From the NCBI GenBank assembly GCA_027483645.1, contig JAIXUD010000010.1, forward strand, positions 126,001 to 190,000: a DNA stretch of 64,000 bases. The letters run 5' to 3'. Both the position numbers and the translations under genes were made by a program. Of this stretch, positions 7,904-17,343 are shown piece by piece; within the stretch, counting starts at the first letter, position 1, and each line of letters begins with the position of its first letter. The notes beneath the pieces are model-generated. The model was not told where the DNA came from. It made no database searches and saw nothing but the letters and a program-made list of their open reading frames with translations. This stretch comes from Sphingobacteriales bacterium. GTDB lineage: Bacteria; Bacteroidota; Bacteroidia; Chitinophagales; CAIOSU01.

Positions 7904-10900
7904 ATGAAAACATTAAAAGCAATCGCATTTGCGGTATGTACATTATTGTTCTGCTCATCACTTGATGCTCAAACGTATACCTGGAACGGTTCGGCGAGCT
8001 CTAACTGGAACACCCCCGGTAACTGGACACCTGTAGGCCCCCCTGCGCCTGCCAGCACTGTGAACATAACTAACAGCGCTGCGCCAAACATGCCAGCACT
8101 GCCAAGTAATGTTACCATTACTAATTTAACGGTAAACGTAAGCACATTAAACCTTGCTTCATTTACGCTTGTGGTAACTGGGAATGCCAGTATTAGCGGC
8201 AGTACGGTTACTACGGGCAATATAAGCGCGAGGGATTTTACCTCAATTGCAACTTCAAATTTCACTGGCACTACAACCCTTACCAAAACGGGCGGTGGCG
8301 ACAACATATGGGGTGGCGGCAATACTTTCCAAAATCTTACCCTTGTAAACAATGACAATAACTACATAAGGCTCAATAATACCACTGCCGATACTTATAA
8401 CGGCAATACCCGCTTTGCCACCACCAACGGATACATAGATGTGGCATACACCGCCAACGCTACCTTCAACGGTAATTTGACGATTGATGCCAGCGGCGCC
8501 AATGGTGTAAGGTTTGGCCAAAATAATGGCTCAACCACTATAGCATCGGGCTCGGCATTGCTTACCAATGGCTACACCTCTACCCAAATGATTATTCGCA
8601 ACGTAACGCAAAACGGAACGGCTGCGAATGGTACATTTACCCCAGTGAACTTTACCCCAACTGCTTGTATATTTGGTGGCAACTTTACCTGTACCGCCAC
8701 TACTGCTACCATCACCAGTAGTGAGTTTAGGGCCACTAATAGCATTACTGCCACCAACCTTAGCGGCGTGCGCCAAAGTGGTTTCAGTAGTGTTTCGGGT
8801 ACTACTACCTTAACCAAATCTGCTGGCGGTGCTAATAACTGGTACGGCGGAAACACCTTTAATAACACTACCATTATCAATAACAGCACCAACCAAACCA
8901 TCAGTTTGGCCAGTACTGCTGCCGATGTATTTAACGGCACCACAACGTTTCGAACATCGGGCGCTAACCGCATAAATGTCGCCAATACCCAAGGTGCTAC
9001 CTTTAATGGCAACGTATATGTTAACAATACTGGTACCTCTGGTATCTACTTTGGCGCCAACAACGGCAGCACTACCATCGCTTCAGGCTTTGCGCTGCTT
9101 ACCACTGGATATGCTACTGGTGTGCTTTCGCTCCGCAACATTGTACAGAGTGGTTCAACAGCCAATGGTAGTTTTTCGGCTCCTACATTTACTGTGCTCA
9201 ACTGTACCTTCAATGGCAACTTTACGGTACCAACAAGCACCACCATATCTATAACTGGCTCAACCTTTAACCGTACCAATAGTTTTACTGCTACCAATAT
9301 TTCTACGCTTGCTACTAGTAGCTTTAGCGCCACCAGCGGCACCACCACCTTCACCAAAACCGGCGGTGTTGATAATACTTGGACAGGTGGTAATACCTTC
9401 GCTAATACTACGTTTACCAATAGTAGCACTGGGCGTTACATTCGCAGCGGTACCACGGTAGCCACTACCTACAACGGCACCACCCGTTTTGTGGCGAGTG
9501 GCACCGGCATCTTGCAAATTGCCTATAGCAGCAATGCTACTTTCAATGGTAACGTATATGTTGATTGCACTACTGCAGGCAATATTTCCTTCGGTACAAT
9601 TTCCGGTACAAGTACTATTGCGGCAACATTTGCGCTACTTACCAACGGATTTACAGCAGGTACTTTATACCTAGGTGGGATAACGCAGAATGGTACTGCT
9701 AGCAATGGCAGCTTTTCGCCAACTACTTTTACTGCTATCAATAGCACTTTTAATGGCAATTTTACCTTAACAACTGCTACCACTGCTACAATTACCGGTA
9801 GTAACTTCCCCCGCACCAATAGCTTTACTGCTGCCAACATATCTGGCGTAGCTACTAGCACCTTTAGCACTACCAGCGGTACTACCGCATTTGTAAAAAC
9901 TGGCGGTGTAAGTAACATTTGGAACGGCGGCAACACTTTTAGTAACTGTACCTTTACCAATAGCAGTACCAACTTACAAGTACGCCTAGCAGGCACTACT
10001 GGCGATACATACACCGGCACCACCCGGTTTATAGCTCAAAATGCCAATACCATTTATCCAGCTTACGCAGGTGCCAGTACCTTTGCTGGCAACGTAACTA
10101 TTGACAATAGCGGTACCGGTGGCATCTACTTTGGCGGTGGTGCAGGTACTGGTACAATAGCCTCGAGCTTTGCATTGCTTACCAACGGTTTCAGCACAGG
10201 TACGCTATCTTTAATAGGCGTTATTCAAAATGGCTCTACTACCAACAGCGCTTTTGCACCGGTTACCTTTGTAGCTACCAATTGCAACTTTGGCGGCAAC
10301 TTTACCCTAACTTCAGCTACCACTGCTACTATAACTGGCTCTACGTTTAGCCGAACCAATAGCTTTACCGCTGCAGATATATCAGGTGTAGCCACCAGCA
10401 CCTTTAGCACAACCAGCGGTACTACGGCCTTTGTAAAAACCGGTGGTGCAATCAACGTTTGGAACGGCGGTAACACTTTTAGCAATTGTACCTTTACCAA
10501 CAGCAGTTCCAACTTACAATTACGCCTAGCAGGTACTACTGGCGATACATACACCGGCACCACTCGGTTTATTGCTCAGAATGCCAATACCATTTATCCA
10601 GCCTTCGCAGGTGCCAGTACCTTTGCTGGCAACGTAACTATTGACAATAGCGGTACCGGTGGCATCTACTTTGGCGGTGGTGCAGGCACTAGTGCTATAG
10701 CATCAACCTTTGCATTGCTTACCAACGGTTTCAGCACAGGTACGCTATCTTTAATAGGTGTTACACAAAATGGCTCTACTACCAACAGTGCTTTTGCACC
10801 GGTTACCTTTGTAGCTACCAACTGCAACTTTGGCGGCAACTTTACCCTTACTTCGGCTACTACTGCTACTATTACTGGTTCTACGTTTAACCGCACCAAT

Positions 10901-13519
10901 AGCTTTAGTGCTACAAACTTTGGCAACATAACTACCAGTAGCTTTAGCCCTACCAGTGGCACCACTGCCATAATTAAAACTGGTGGTACTACCGAAATCT
11001 ACACTGGCGGCAACACCTTTAACAATACCACCTTTACCAATGGTACTGCCGGCCAATTGATACGCATTGGTACTACTGCAGCTACTACTTTTAACGGCAC
11101 CACCCGTTTTATAACTACTGGCACCAACAGCTTCCAGATTGCTTATAGTGCCAATGCAACTTTCAATGGCAACGTTTATTTGGATTGTACCAGCACCAAC
11201 GGCATTTTCTTCGGTACCTTAACAGGCACCACCGACATTGCCTCGGGCTTTGCGATGCTTACCAACGGCTTTACTGCGGGTACGCTAGCTTTGATTGGGG
11301 TTACGCAAGATGGCTCAACAGCCAATGCTACCTTTAACCCTACCACGCTTACGGCTACCAACAGCACCATCAGGGGCAACTTTACAGCAGTGGTTTCAGG
11401 CACTACTACCATTACTACTTCTGTTTTTCAGCGCACCAACAGCTTTACCTCTGGTACGTTTGCAACCATGAGTGGCAGCAACTTTAGCGCTACCAGCGGC
11501 ACCACCACCTTTACCAAAACGGCTAATACTGCCGAATTGTGGACCGGTGGCAATACCTTCTATAACACTACCATTACCAACAATAGCGCTTCACAATCCA
11601 TAAGGCTTGCCAGCACTACTGGCGATACCTACTTTGGTACTACAAACTTTGTGACGGCCAATGCGGCTACTATATTGCCAGCCTACAACTTGGCCAGCAC
11701 TGCTGCCGGCAACGTTTTCTTAAATGTAGCAGGCACAGGCGGCATATCTATTGGTGCTGGTACCGGTACTTTCGAAATCGCATTAGGCTATGCACTAAAA
11801 ACAACTGGCCATAGCGCAACTGCCCCGCTTGTTATTGATGGGCTTACCCAACTGGGTACTGCTGCCAACGATAGTTTCCGAGTATCGACAATGACCATTA
11901 CCGGTAGCAATATTGGCGGCGGGCTTACCTTCTTTGCTAATACAGCAGTACTGCAAACCAGTACTTTTGCCGGCGACAATAGGTTTTTTGCAAATGCATT
12001 TACTACGGTAAACAACTGTATCTTCAGCACTGGCAGCAGCTCCACCTTAATTACTAAGCGCGGCGTTAGTAACGATACTTGGGCTGGCCCAAATACCTTT
12101 GGAAACGTAACCATGCACAACCGTAGCAACGGCCGCTTACGCCTAGCAAATGGCAGCCCTGACACTTATGTGGGCACCTTGATCATGGTACAAGACTCAA
12201 CCGGTGCAATTGAAGTGGCCTACAATGGTGCCAACCTTTTCCAAGGCAATATATCAACCGTTGGTAGCACTTCTCTTGTAAATATGGGAAGCGGAACTGG
12301 CACAGTGGTAATAGATGGCAACACTGCTCAATCGGTTTTGGGTTCTTCATCGGGTATTACCATGAGCCGCTTAAGCATGACCACTAGTGGCACCTTTACT
12401 TTGCAAACGCCACTGAGCATACTTAACGCACTAACATTTACTAATGGCAAAATAGTAAGCGATGCCACCAATTTACTTATATTGGCCGACAATGCTACCG
12501 CTACTGGTGCAAATACCAATAGCTATGTAAACGGCCCTGTGCGCAAAGTGGGCAACGATGCCTTTACCTTCCCAACTGGCGATGCTACTTACTATGCACC
12601 AATAGCCATTTTTGCCCCTGGGGTAGTTACCGATCACTTTACCGCACAATACTTCTTTGCCAGCCCTAACGATAATGGCTATGATACTACAAGCGTAGAG
12701 GCTACCATGGAAACCGTATCAAACCGCGAATACTGGATACTTGACCGCACCAACGGTAGCTCTGGAGTGCGTGTTACCATGTTTTGGGATACCCGCAGCG
12801 GCTCTATTGCAGACTATACTGACTTGCGCGTTTCTAGATGGAACGGCAGCCAGTGGATGGACCACAGCTTTAGCAACTACACCGGCAACAATACAGCAGG
12901 TAGCTTAACCAGTGCTAATCCCATCACCAGCTTTAGCCCCTTTACCTTTGGCTCAACTACCAGTGGCGCTGCACTACCAGTAGAAATGACCAGCTTTACT
13001 GCCGAGGTGGTAACCGAAGGGGTTCAACTTAACTGGACTACCGCAGTGGAAATAAACAACGACCACTATGTAGTGGAGCGCTCGCTTGATGGGTTGGTGT
13101 TTGAAGCCATTGGCCGAGTAGCAGGTATGGGCAACACCAGCGTAACGCAGTACTACGAGTTTCTAGATATAGCCCCTAAGCCAGGCTTGCTATACTACCG
13201 CTTGAAACAAGTGGATATTGACGGCGCCAGCGAAACCAGCGAAATGGTATCGGTATTTATTAAAGCCAACGCGGTGGCTGATGTAACTTGGAGCACTTAC
13301 CCTAACCCTGCCATAAACCAAATTGAGATAATTGGTGGCGAAGAAGGCCGAATGGTTGGCCTAGAGCTGATGGACCAAAATGGCAGCAGCCTAAGCTACC
13401 GCCCCTTGGTATTCGGAGAAAAGAATACACTGGACGTAAGTGACTTGAAACCAGGGATGTACATTGTACGCATTGTTACCCCAGAGAAAGTAACTAGCCA
13501 ACGATTTATCAAACTTTAA
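7904..13519 (+). CDS. Giant repetitive secreted protein with T9SS C-terminal domain
   Basis: 1871 residues. Signal peptide 1-22 (ends CSSLDAQ). Residues about 23-75 (YTWNGSASSNWNTPGNW) resemble the first strands of autotransporter-like beta-helix proteins. From about 120 to 1540 there are about eight repeats of 178-180 residues, each reading roughly TTxTKTGG-(x)nW-GGNTF-N-TFTN, DTYNGTTRF, ATFNGNV, ASxFALLTNGF, TQNGS and GSTFxRTNSF. This is a right-handed beta-helix or fibre style. Most repeats are spaced exactly 540 bases, and two neighbours share an identical 81-base run (10066-10146 and 10606-10686). The C-terminus has an LPVEMTSFTAE module, an FN3-like VERSLDG domain and a type A T9SS domain (STYPNPAINQ through RFIKL). 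It is probably a surface adhesin or filament; the ligand is unknown. Thr, Asn, Ser and Gly dominate. Confidence 0.85.
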   Translation: MKTLKAIAFAVCTLLFCSSLDAQTYTWNGSASSNWNTPGNWTPVGPPAPASTVNITNSAAPNMPALPSNVTITNLTVNVSTLNLASFTLVVTGNASISGSTVTTGNISARDFTSIATSNFTGTTTLTKTGGGDNIWGGGNTFQNLTLVNNDNNYIRLNNTTADTYNGNTRFATTNGYIDVAYTANATFNGNLTIDASGANGVRFGQNNGSTTIASGSALLTNGYTSTQMIIRNVTQNGTAANGTFTPVNFTPTACIFGGNFTCTATTATITSSEFRATNSITATNLSGVRQSGFSSVSGTTTLTKSAGGANNWYGGNTFNNTTIINNSTNQTISLASTAADVFNGTTTFRTSGANRINVANTQGATFNGNVYVNNTGTSGIYFGANNGSTTIASGFALLTTGYATGVLSLRNIVQSGSTANGSFSAPTFTVLNCTFNGNFTVPTSTTISITGSTFNRTNSFTATNISTLATSSFSATSGTTTFTKTGGVDNTWTGGNTFANTTFTNSSTGRYIRSGTTVATTYNGTTRFVASGTGILQIAYSSNATFNGNVYVDCTTAGNISFGTISGTSTIAATFALLTNGFTAGTLYLGGITQNGTASNGSFSPTTFTAINSTFNGNFTLTTATTATITGSNFPRTNSFTAANISGVATSTFSTTSGTTAFVKTGGVSNIWNGGNTFSNCTFTNSSTNLQVRLAGTTGDTYTGTTRFIAQNANTIYPAYAGASTFAGNVTIDNSGTGGIYFGGGAGTGTIASSFALLTNGFSTGTLSLIGVIQNGSTTNSAFAPVTFVATNCNFGGNFTLTSATTATITGSTFSRTNSFTAADISGVATSTFSTTSGTTAFVKTGGAINVWNGGNTFSNCTFTNSSSNLQLRLAGTTGDTYTGTTRFIAQNANTIYPAFAGASTFAGNVTIDNSGTGGIYFGGGAGTSAIASTFALLTNGFSTGTLSLIGVTQNGSTTNSAFAPVTFVATNCNFGGNFTLTSATTATITGSTFNRTNSFSATNFGNITTSSFSPTSGTTAIIKTGGTTEIYTGGNTFNNTTFTNGTAGQLIRIGTTAATTFNGTTRFITTGTNSFQIAYSANATFNGNVYLDCTSTNGIFFGTLTGTTDIASGFAMLTNGFTAGTLALIGVTQDGSTANATFNPTTLTATNSTIRGNFTAVVSGTTTITTSVFQRTNSFTSGTFATMSGSNFSATSGTTTFTKTANTAELWTGGNTFYNTTITNNSASQSIRLASTTGDTYFGTTNFVTANAATILPAYNLASTAAGNVFLNVAGTGGISIGAGTGTFEIALGYALKTTGHSATAPLVIDGLTQLGTAANDSFRVSTMTITGSNIGGGLTFFANTAVLQTSTFAGDNRFFANAFTTVNNCIFSTGSSSTLITKRGVSNDTWAGPNTFGNVTMHNRSNGRLRLANGSPDTYVGTLIMVQDSTGAIEVAYNGANLFQGNISTVGSTSLVNMGSGTGTVVIDGNTAQSVLGSSSGITMSRLSMTTSGTFTLQTPLSILNALTFTNGKIVSDATNLLILADNATATGANTNSYVNGPVRKVGNDAFTFPTGDATYYAPIAIFAPGVVTDHFTAQYFFASPNDNGYDTTSVEATMETVSNREYWILDRTNGSSGVRVTMFWDTRSGSIADYTDLRVSRWNGSQWMDHSFSNYTGNNTAGSLTSANPITSFSPFTFGSTTSGAALPVEMTSFTAEVVTEGVQLNWTTAVEINNDHYVVERSLDGLVFEAIGRVAGMGNTSVTQYYEFLDIAPKPGLLYYRLKQVDIDGASETSEMVSVFIKANAVADVTWSTYPNPAINQIEIIGGEEGRMVGLELMDQNGSSLSYRPLVFGEKNTLDVSDLKPGMYIVRIVTPEKVTSQRFIKL

Positions 13520-13549
13520 TTTCCCTCTTGCATAATATTTTCCTAACCC

Positions 13550-13641
13550 GAACTTTGGTCAGTTCAAAAACAATCCGCATACAATAGAACTTTGGTCAGT
13601 TCTATAAAACTACCCTCATGCAATAGAACTTTGGTCAGTTC
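13550..13641. repeat. Three copies of the 16-base hairpin repeat GAACTTTGGTCAGTTC
   Basis: Exact copies lie at 13550-13565, 13587-13602 and 13626-13641 (spacing 37 and 39 bases). Each can fold GAACT/AGTTC around TTGGTC. The preceding bases CAATA are also shared by copies 2 and 3. All lie between the stop of the giant repeat gene and its terminator, so they would be in its 3' UTR. Confidence 0.8.
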
Positions 13642-13650
13642 GAAAGAAAG

Positions 13651-13683
13651 AAAGCCACCGGATTCCCTCCCGGTGGCTTTTTT
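13651..13683 (+). terminator. Rho-independent terminator after the giant repeat gene
   Basis: AAAGCCACCGG pairs with CCGGTGGCTTT over an 8-base loop, followed by a T run. It is 130 bases after the stop codon, beyond the three 16-base repeats. Confidence 0.88.
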
Positions 13684-13708
13684 GTGTTTTATGAGTTTAT
13701 ATAACGGA

Positions 13709-13942
13709 CGTCATTGCGAGGAATGAAACGTAGCTTTTCGCGAAGTTGAATGACGAAGCAATCCCATGCCACAAAGGGTGATGTTGCCTGCCCAGTAAAT
13801 CAAAATAAATAATGCGTGCTTTTTTCAGCGGTTAGCTATGATTATTCTTCAGGGCTAGGGATTACTGCAAAAGCAGTGAGAAAAGTAGCTTCGTCGTTCC
13901 AATGCCGATGAAAAATCGGCAAAGTCGCTCCTCGCAATGACG
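13709..13942. repeat. MITE-like element with 14-bp perfect terminal inverted repeats (CGTCATTGCGAGGA)
   Basis: CGTCATTGCGAGGA at 13709-13722 is the exact reverse complement of 13929-13942. Inside, GACGAAGCAATC and AGCTTCGTCG form a second, weaker inverted pair. The GTCATTGCGAGG...GACGAAGCAATC wording is a recurring intergenic repeat in Bacteroidota genomes as far as I recall. There is no ORF in its 234 bases. Confidence 0.7.
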
Positions 13943-13970
13943 CGCATTTTGTTAGAATTATATTAAATCC

Positions 13971-14402
13971 TCAGCATACTATGCCATGGTCGCTATTGAG
14001 CATTTCGTGGTAAGATTTGGTAATCAATTCGCGCAGCACGGTATGGTCAACATCCGCCAGTTTATTGATGTAGAGGCATGCTTTGGCGGTTTTGTGTTTG
14101 CCAAGTTTAGTTAGTAACTCGTGGTATTGGGCAAAACCGCTGTACAGGTATAGGCTAAAGTTAGCCTTTCGCGGCGAAAAGCCGATTAACGGTGCGTTGC
14201 CCTCGTGGCCGCTGGCATATTTGTAATGGTACTGCCCGAAGCCGATGATGGATGGCCCCCACATTTTTGGTGGTAGGCCGGTAACCTCCTCCATCATTGC
14301 AATTAGCACTTTGCTATCTTCGCGCTTCTTATCATCTTCAACAAATGTGTTCAAGAAATCGGCTACGCTTATTTCGGTGGGTTTGGTTTTATTTTCAGGC
14401 AT
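13971..14402 (-). CDS. DUF1801 (YdhG-like) domain protein
   Basis: 143 residues from the ATG at 14402; a longer frame uses an upstream non-ATG codon inside a repeat. It begins MPENKTKPTEISVADFLNTF. The DUF1801 core includes KVLIAMMEEVTGLPPKMWGPSIIGFGQYHYKY, SGHEGNAPLIGFSPRKANFSLYL and LGKHKTAKACLYINKLADVD. DUF1801 proteins adopt an SHOCT-unrelated alpha/beta fold of unknown cytosolic function. The next gene on this strand is separated by repeats, so it is probably monocistronic. Confidence 0.85.
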   Translation of the reverse strand: MPENKTKPTEISVADFLNTFVEDDKKREDSKVLIAMMEEVTGLPPKMWGPSIIGFGQYHYKYASGHEGNAPLIGFSPRKANFSLYLYSGFAQYHELLTKLGKHKTAKACLYINKLADVDHTVLRELITKSYHEMLNSDHGIVC

Positions 14403-14424
14403 TTGTCTAATGTTTAATTGTTTT

Positions 14425-14522
14425 GACCACAAAGTGCACAACGAAAAACCACAAAGAACACAAAGCCCGCTATTTTTATTTAGTGTCCTTCGTGCCTTTT
14501 ACCTTAGTGTTCTTTGTGTTAA
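14425..14522. repeat. Interspersed palindromic repeat (ACCACAAAG ... CTTTGTGTT), copy 1
   Basis: Starts GACCACAAAG, contains AACCACAAAGAACACAAAG, and returns as TTAGTGTTCTTTGTGTTAA. The other copy is at 58670-58760. Both are intergenic and about 90-98 bases long. Confidence 0.65.
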
Positions 14523-14546
14523 TATTTAAGGGATTGCAAATTGAAG

Positions 14547-14580
14547 TTGTCTTGTGTCTTGTGTCTTATGTCTTGTGTCT
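14547..14580. repeat. Short tandem repeat of TTGTGTC
   Basis: TTGTC is followed by CTTGTGTCTTGTGTCTTATG and TCTTGTGTC, a roughly 10-base direct repeat lying just downstream of the phosphatase stop codon. No function is apparent. Confidence 0.6.
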
Positions 14581-14585
14581 AATAT

Positions 14586-15275
14586 TCACTTCTTCTCCAG
14601 CACCGCTTCTTCCTCGTTCTTTTGCACCAATATCTCGAAAGTATCTAAGTTGAGGGCGATGAGGTTGCCCAGTTCTTCGCCTTTATACACGCACCCAGCA
14701 TCGATGCAAATGCTGTAGTTTTTTATTTTTTTAAGGCCCTCCCTTATTACAGTAAGCTTGGTGGGTGTATGGCCGTGGATGATGCGGCGGTACTGTATCT
14801 TGGCGGGGATGATGCGGTTGCTGCGGCTCCACAGCATGGCAAACCGATCGGTAAATGGGTTTTTATCTAAGAAGTTTAGGCTGGCATGCACCAGCACGAA
14901 ATCTTCCAGCTCAATATAGTATTCTAGGCTGTAGAAGAAGTTTAGGTACTCAGTTGGTATATCGGCAATGGTTTTTACCTTAAAGCTCTTTAGGGTTTGT
15001 TTGCCCCCTTGCTGATTGAAGGTGGGTATCAACATTGGGTCTTCTAGTGCGCGCAGCAATAGCTCCTCGTGGTTGCCAATAAGGCAGCGCACCTTATGGC
15101 CGTCTTCCCGCAGTTTTAGTATGGTCTTTATAACCTTCTTGCTTCTTGGGCCTTTGTTAATGTAGTCGCCCAATAGGTATAGATAATCATCGGGCTGCAA
15201 CTCCATCCTTTCCAGCAGCTGCTTAAAGGTTTTGTTGCATCCGTGTATGTCGCTAATGGCCCACCGCTTAGGCAT
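14586..15275 (-). CDS. Metallophosphoesterase, serine/threonine phosphatase family (PrpA/ApaH-like)
   Basis: 229 residues. Calcineurin-like motifs are complete: ISDIHGC (residues 8-14), LLGDYINKGPRS (about 34-45), LIGNHEELLL (about 65-74), HASLNF, and HGHTPT followed by IDAGCVYKGEELGNLIALNL. These coordinate two metal ions. The family hydrolyses phosphoproteins or diadenosine tetraphosphate, and the sequence alone does not decide which. The start codon overlaps the end of gpmI by 8 bases, so the two are co-transcribed with gpmI first and possibly translationally coupled. Confidence 0.88.
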   Translation of the reverse strand: MPKRWAISDIHGCNKTFKQLLERMELQPDDYLYLLGDYINKGPRSKKVIKTILKLREDGHKVRCLIGNHEELLLRALEDPMLIPTFNQQGGKQTLKSFKVKTIADIPTEYLNFFYSLEYYIELEDFVLVHASLNFLDKNPFTDRFAMLWSRSNRIIPAKIQYRRIIHGHTPTKLTVIREGLKKIKNYSICIDAGCVYKGEELGNLIALNLDTFEILVQKNEEEAVLEKK

Positions 15276-16815
15276 GAGTTACGGGTTTTACTTGGTACAG
15301 TAGCGAGGTTCCGGTCATTTGTGGTGGTTTGGGTAGGCCCATTAGTTCCAGTATCGTGGGTGCCAAGTCGCCCAAGCGGCCACTAGTAAGCGGTAGCTGG
15401 TAGTCGTTGCCCACAATAATAAAAGGTACTGGGTTGGTGGTGTGTGCCGTATTGGGGCTGCCATCCGGGTTTATCATCAGGTCGCTGTTACCATGGTCGG
15501 CAATAATGATGGTAGTGTAGCCGCCCGTGAGGGCAGCCGCGGTTACCGCGGCTGCGCAGGCGTCCACAGTTTCGCAGGCTTTCACGGCAGCTTCAAATAC
15601 GCCAGTGTGGCCTACCATATCGGCATTGGCGAAGTTGAGGCAAACAAAGTCGGCCTTGCCTTCTAGCAACTTGGGCACCAGTGCATCGCGCAGCTCGTAG
15701 GCGCTCATCTCGGGTTTCAAGTCGTAGGTAGCTACCTTGGGCGAGGCGCACATAATGCGCTCTTCGCCTATAAAAGGCTCCTCTCGGCCACCGTTGAAAA
15801 AGAAGGTAACGTGCGGGTACTTCTCGGTTTCAGCTATGCGCATCTGGGTTTTGCCAGCTTCTGATAGCACTTGCCCTAAGGTGTGCTCTAGGTTATCGGT
15901 ATCGAACAGAATTTCTACATCCTTGAAGGTCTCATCATACGTAGTCATGGTGAGGTACCGCAAGGGTAGGGGCGTCATGCCCTGCTCGGGGAAGGCCTGT
16001 TGGCTGAGGGCTTGGGTAAGCTCTCGGCCCCTATCGGTGCGGAAGTTGAAGAACACCACCACGTCGCCAGCCTCAATTTTGGCTAGGGGCTGGTGGTTTT
16101 CATCAGTAATGGCAATGGGCTTGATAAACTCATCGGTAACGCCAGCGGCATAGCTGGATTCCAATGCCAGCACAGGATCCACAAAATGCTCGCCAGTATT
16201 GTGTACCAGTAGGTCGTAGGCTAGTTTTACGCGCTCCCAGCGCTTATCCCTATCCATGGCATAGTAGCGGCCAATAACGGAAGCCACTTTGGCTGGGTTG
16301 GTTTGTAGGAACTGTTGTAGGTCTTTCAAGTATTTCGCGCCGTTCATTGGGTCGGTATCTCGGCCATCCATAAAGGCATGGATGAACACATTGTCCAGCC
16401 CGTGCTCTTTGGTTACGCGCAACAAGCCCTTCAGGTGGTCGATGTGAGAGTGTACGCCGCCATCGCTTACCAGGCCCAGCAAGTGTACTTTCTTGTTTTG
16501 TGCTTTTGCGTATTGCAGGGCATCCAGCAGCACTTTATTTTGGTCAATCTCGCCCTCTAGCATGGCCTTGTTGATGCGCACCAGCATTTGGTACACCACG
16601 CGGCCTGCGCCAATGTTCATGTGGCCCACTTCGCTATTGCCCATTTGCCCATCGGGCAGGCCTACATCAAGCCCCGAGGTTTTGAGCGTGGCGTGGGGGT
16701 ATTTGCTGTAGAGCGAATCCATGAAAGGGGTATGGGCCTGGTCGATGGCCGATACGGCTGGGTCGGTAGCGATGCCCCACCCATCCAATATCATCAACAG
16801 CACTTTATGGTTCAT
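15268..16815 (-). CDS. gpmI: 2,3-bisphosphoglycerate-independent phosphoglycerate mutase
   Basis: A 515-residue alkaline-phosphatase-superfamily glycolytic enzyme interconverting 3- and 2-phosphoglycerate with two Mn ions. N-terminal LMILDGWG carries the first metal Asp (D11). GNSEVGHMNIGAGRVVYQ carries the phosphoserine nucleophile S61. The inserted transferase domain has SDGGVHSHIDHL, HAFMDGRDT and VIGRYYAMDRDKRWERV. C-terminal ligands are in FVCLNFANADMVGHTG, IIIADHGNSDLM and NTAHTTNPVPFI. Length is standard. A near-consensus -7 box (TATCTTTA, 16851-16858 on the minus strand) precedes it. Confidence 0.97.
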   Translation of the reverse strand: MNHKVLLMILDGWGIATDPAVSAIDQAHTPFMDSLYSKYPHATLKTSGLDVGLPDGQMGNSEVGHMNIGAGRVVYQMLVRINKAMLEGEIDQNKVLLDALQYAKAQNKKVHLLGLVSDGGVHSHIDHLKGLLRVTKEHGLDNVFIHAFMDGRDTDPMNGAKYLKDLQQFLQTNPAKVASVIGRYYAMDRDKRWERVKLAYDLLVHNTGEHFVDPVLALESSYAAGVTDEFIKPIAITDENHQPLAKIEAGDVVVFFNFRTDRGRELTQALSQQAFPEQGMTPLPLRYLTMTTYDETFKDVEILFDTDNLEHTLGQVLSEAGKTQMRIAETEKYPHVTFFFNGGREEPFIGEERIMCASPKVATYDLKPEMSAYELRDALVPKLLEGKADFVCLNFANADMVGHTGVFEAAVKACETVDACAAAVTAAALTGGYTTIIIADHGNSDLMINPDGSPNTAHTTNPVPFIIVGNDYQLPLTSGRLGDLAPTILELMGLPKPPQMTGTSLLYQVKPVTHA

Positions 16816-16926
16816 ATCGGTGGTAACGTAGAATTTGTGTAACGGTTCCGTAAAGATAATATTTACCCATTAACCCTTTGCGTTCTGTAGCGGGTCGATT
16901 GGGAATATTCCCCTAATTTCGCCCCT

Positions 16927-17343
16927 ATGCAAAGCGTCTTTACCAATAAAGCCCAACAACCTACCTCAGACGAACTGCAAACCGCCCTCGGCGAAACGTT
17001 TGTCTATTGGCTGGAGCTGGCTGCATTTACCAAAAAAGCCTACCCGAAAGCTACCGGTGGCTGGCACTACGCCAGCGAAAAGTACGGCTGGAGCTTCCGC
17101 ATCAATGATAGCAAACGCGCCTTGCTATACCTATTGCCACGGGCAGGGTTTTTTAAGGTAGCCATGGTATTTGGGCAAAAAGCCACCGACCAAATCATGC
17201 AAAGCACCATAGCCGACAGCATCAAAACCGAACTGCAAAACGCCATCGCCTATGCCGAAGGCAGGGGGATAAGGATAGAGGTGAACAATGCCGCGGTGGT
17301 GGAGGATATTAAGTTGCTGGTGCAGGTAAAGTTGAGTAACTAA
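16927..17343 (+). CDS. DUF3788 family protein
   Basis: A 138-residue cytosolic protein matching DUF3788 over its whole length: TNKAQQPTSDELQTALG, YGWSFRINDSKRALLYLLPR, FFKVAMVFGQKATDQIM, and AYAEGRGIRIEV. The fold is predicted DUF1801/PhnB-like in size, but no biochemical role is established that I know of. A -7-like box TAATTTCG at 16914-16921 ends five bases before the ATG, so the message may be leaderless. It is divergent from gpmI. Confidence 0.85.
   Translation: MQSVFTNKAQQPTSDELQTALGETFVYWLELAAFTKKAYPKATGGWHYASEKYGWSFRINDSKRALLYLLPRAGFFKVAMVFGQKATDQIMQSTIADSIKTELQNAIAYAEGRGIRIEVNNAAVVEDIKLLVQVKLSN

Noticed and set aside
7969-12519. Many long minus-strand frames under the giant repeat gene
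   Set aside because: They recur with the same 540-base period and have Val/Leu/Pro-rich antisense composition. They are shadows of the Thr/Asn-rich coding strand.
13550-13641. CRISPR-like array of three repeats
   Set aside because: The 16-base repeat and about 21-23-base spacers are too short and too few; they lie in a 3' UTR and no cas genes are present.
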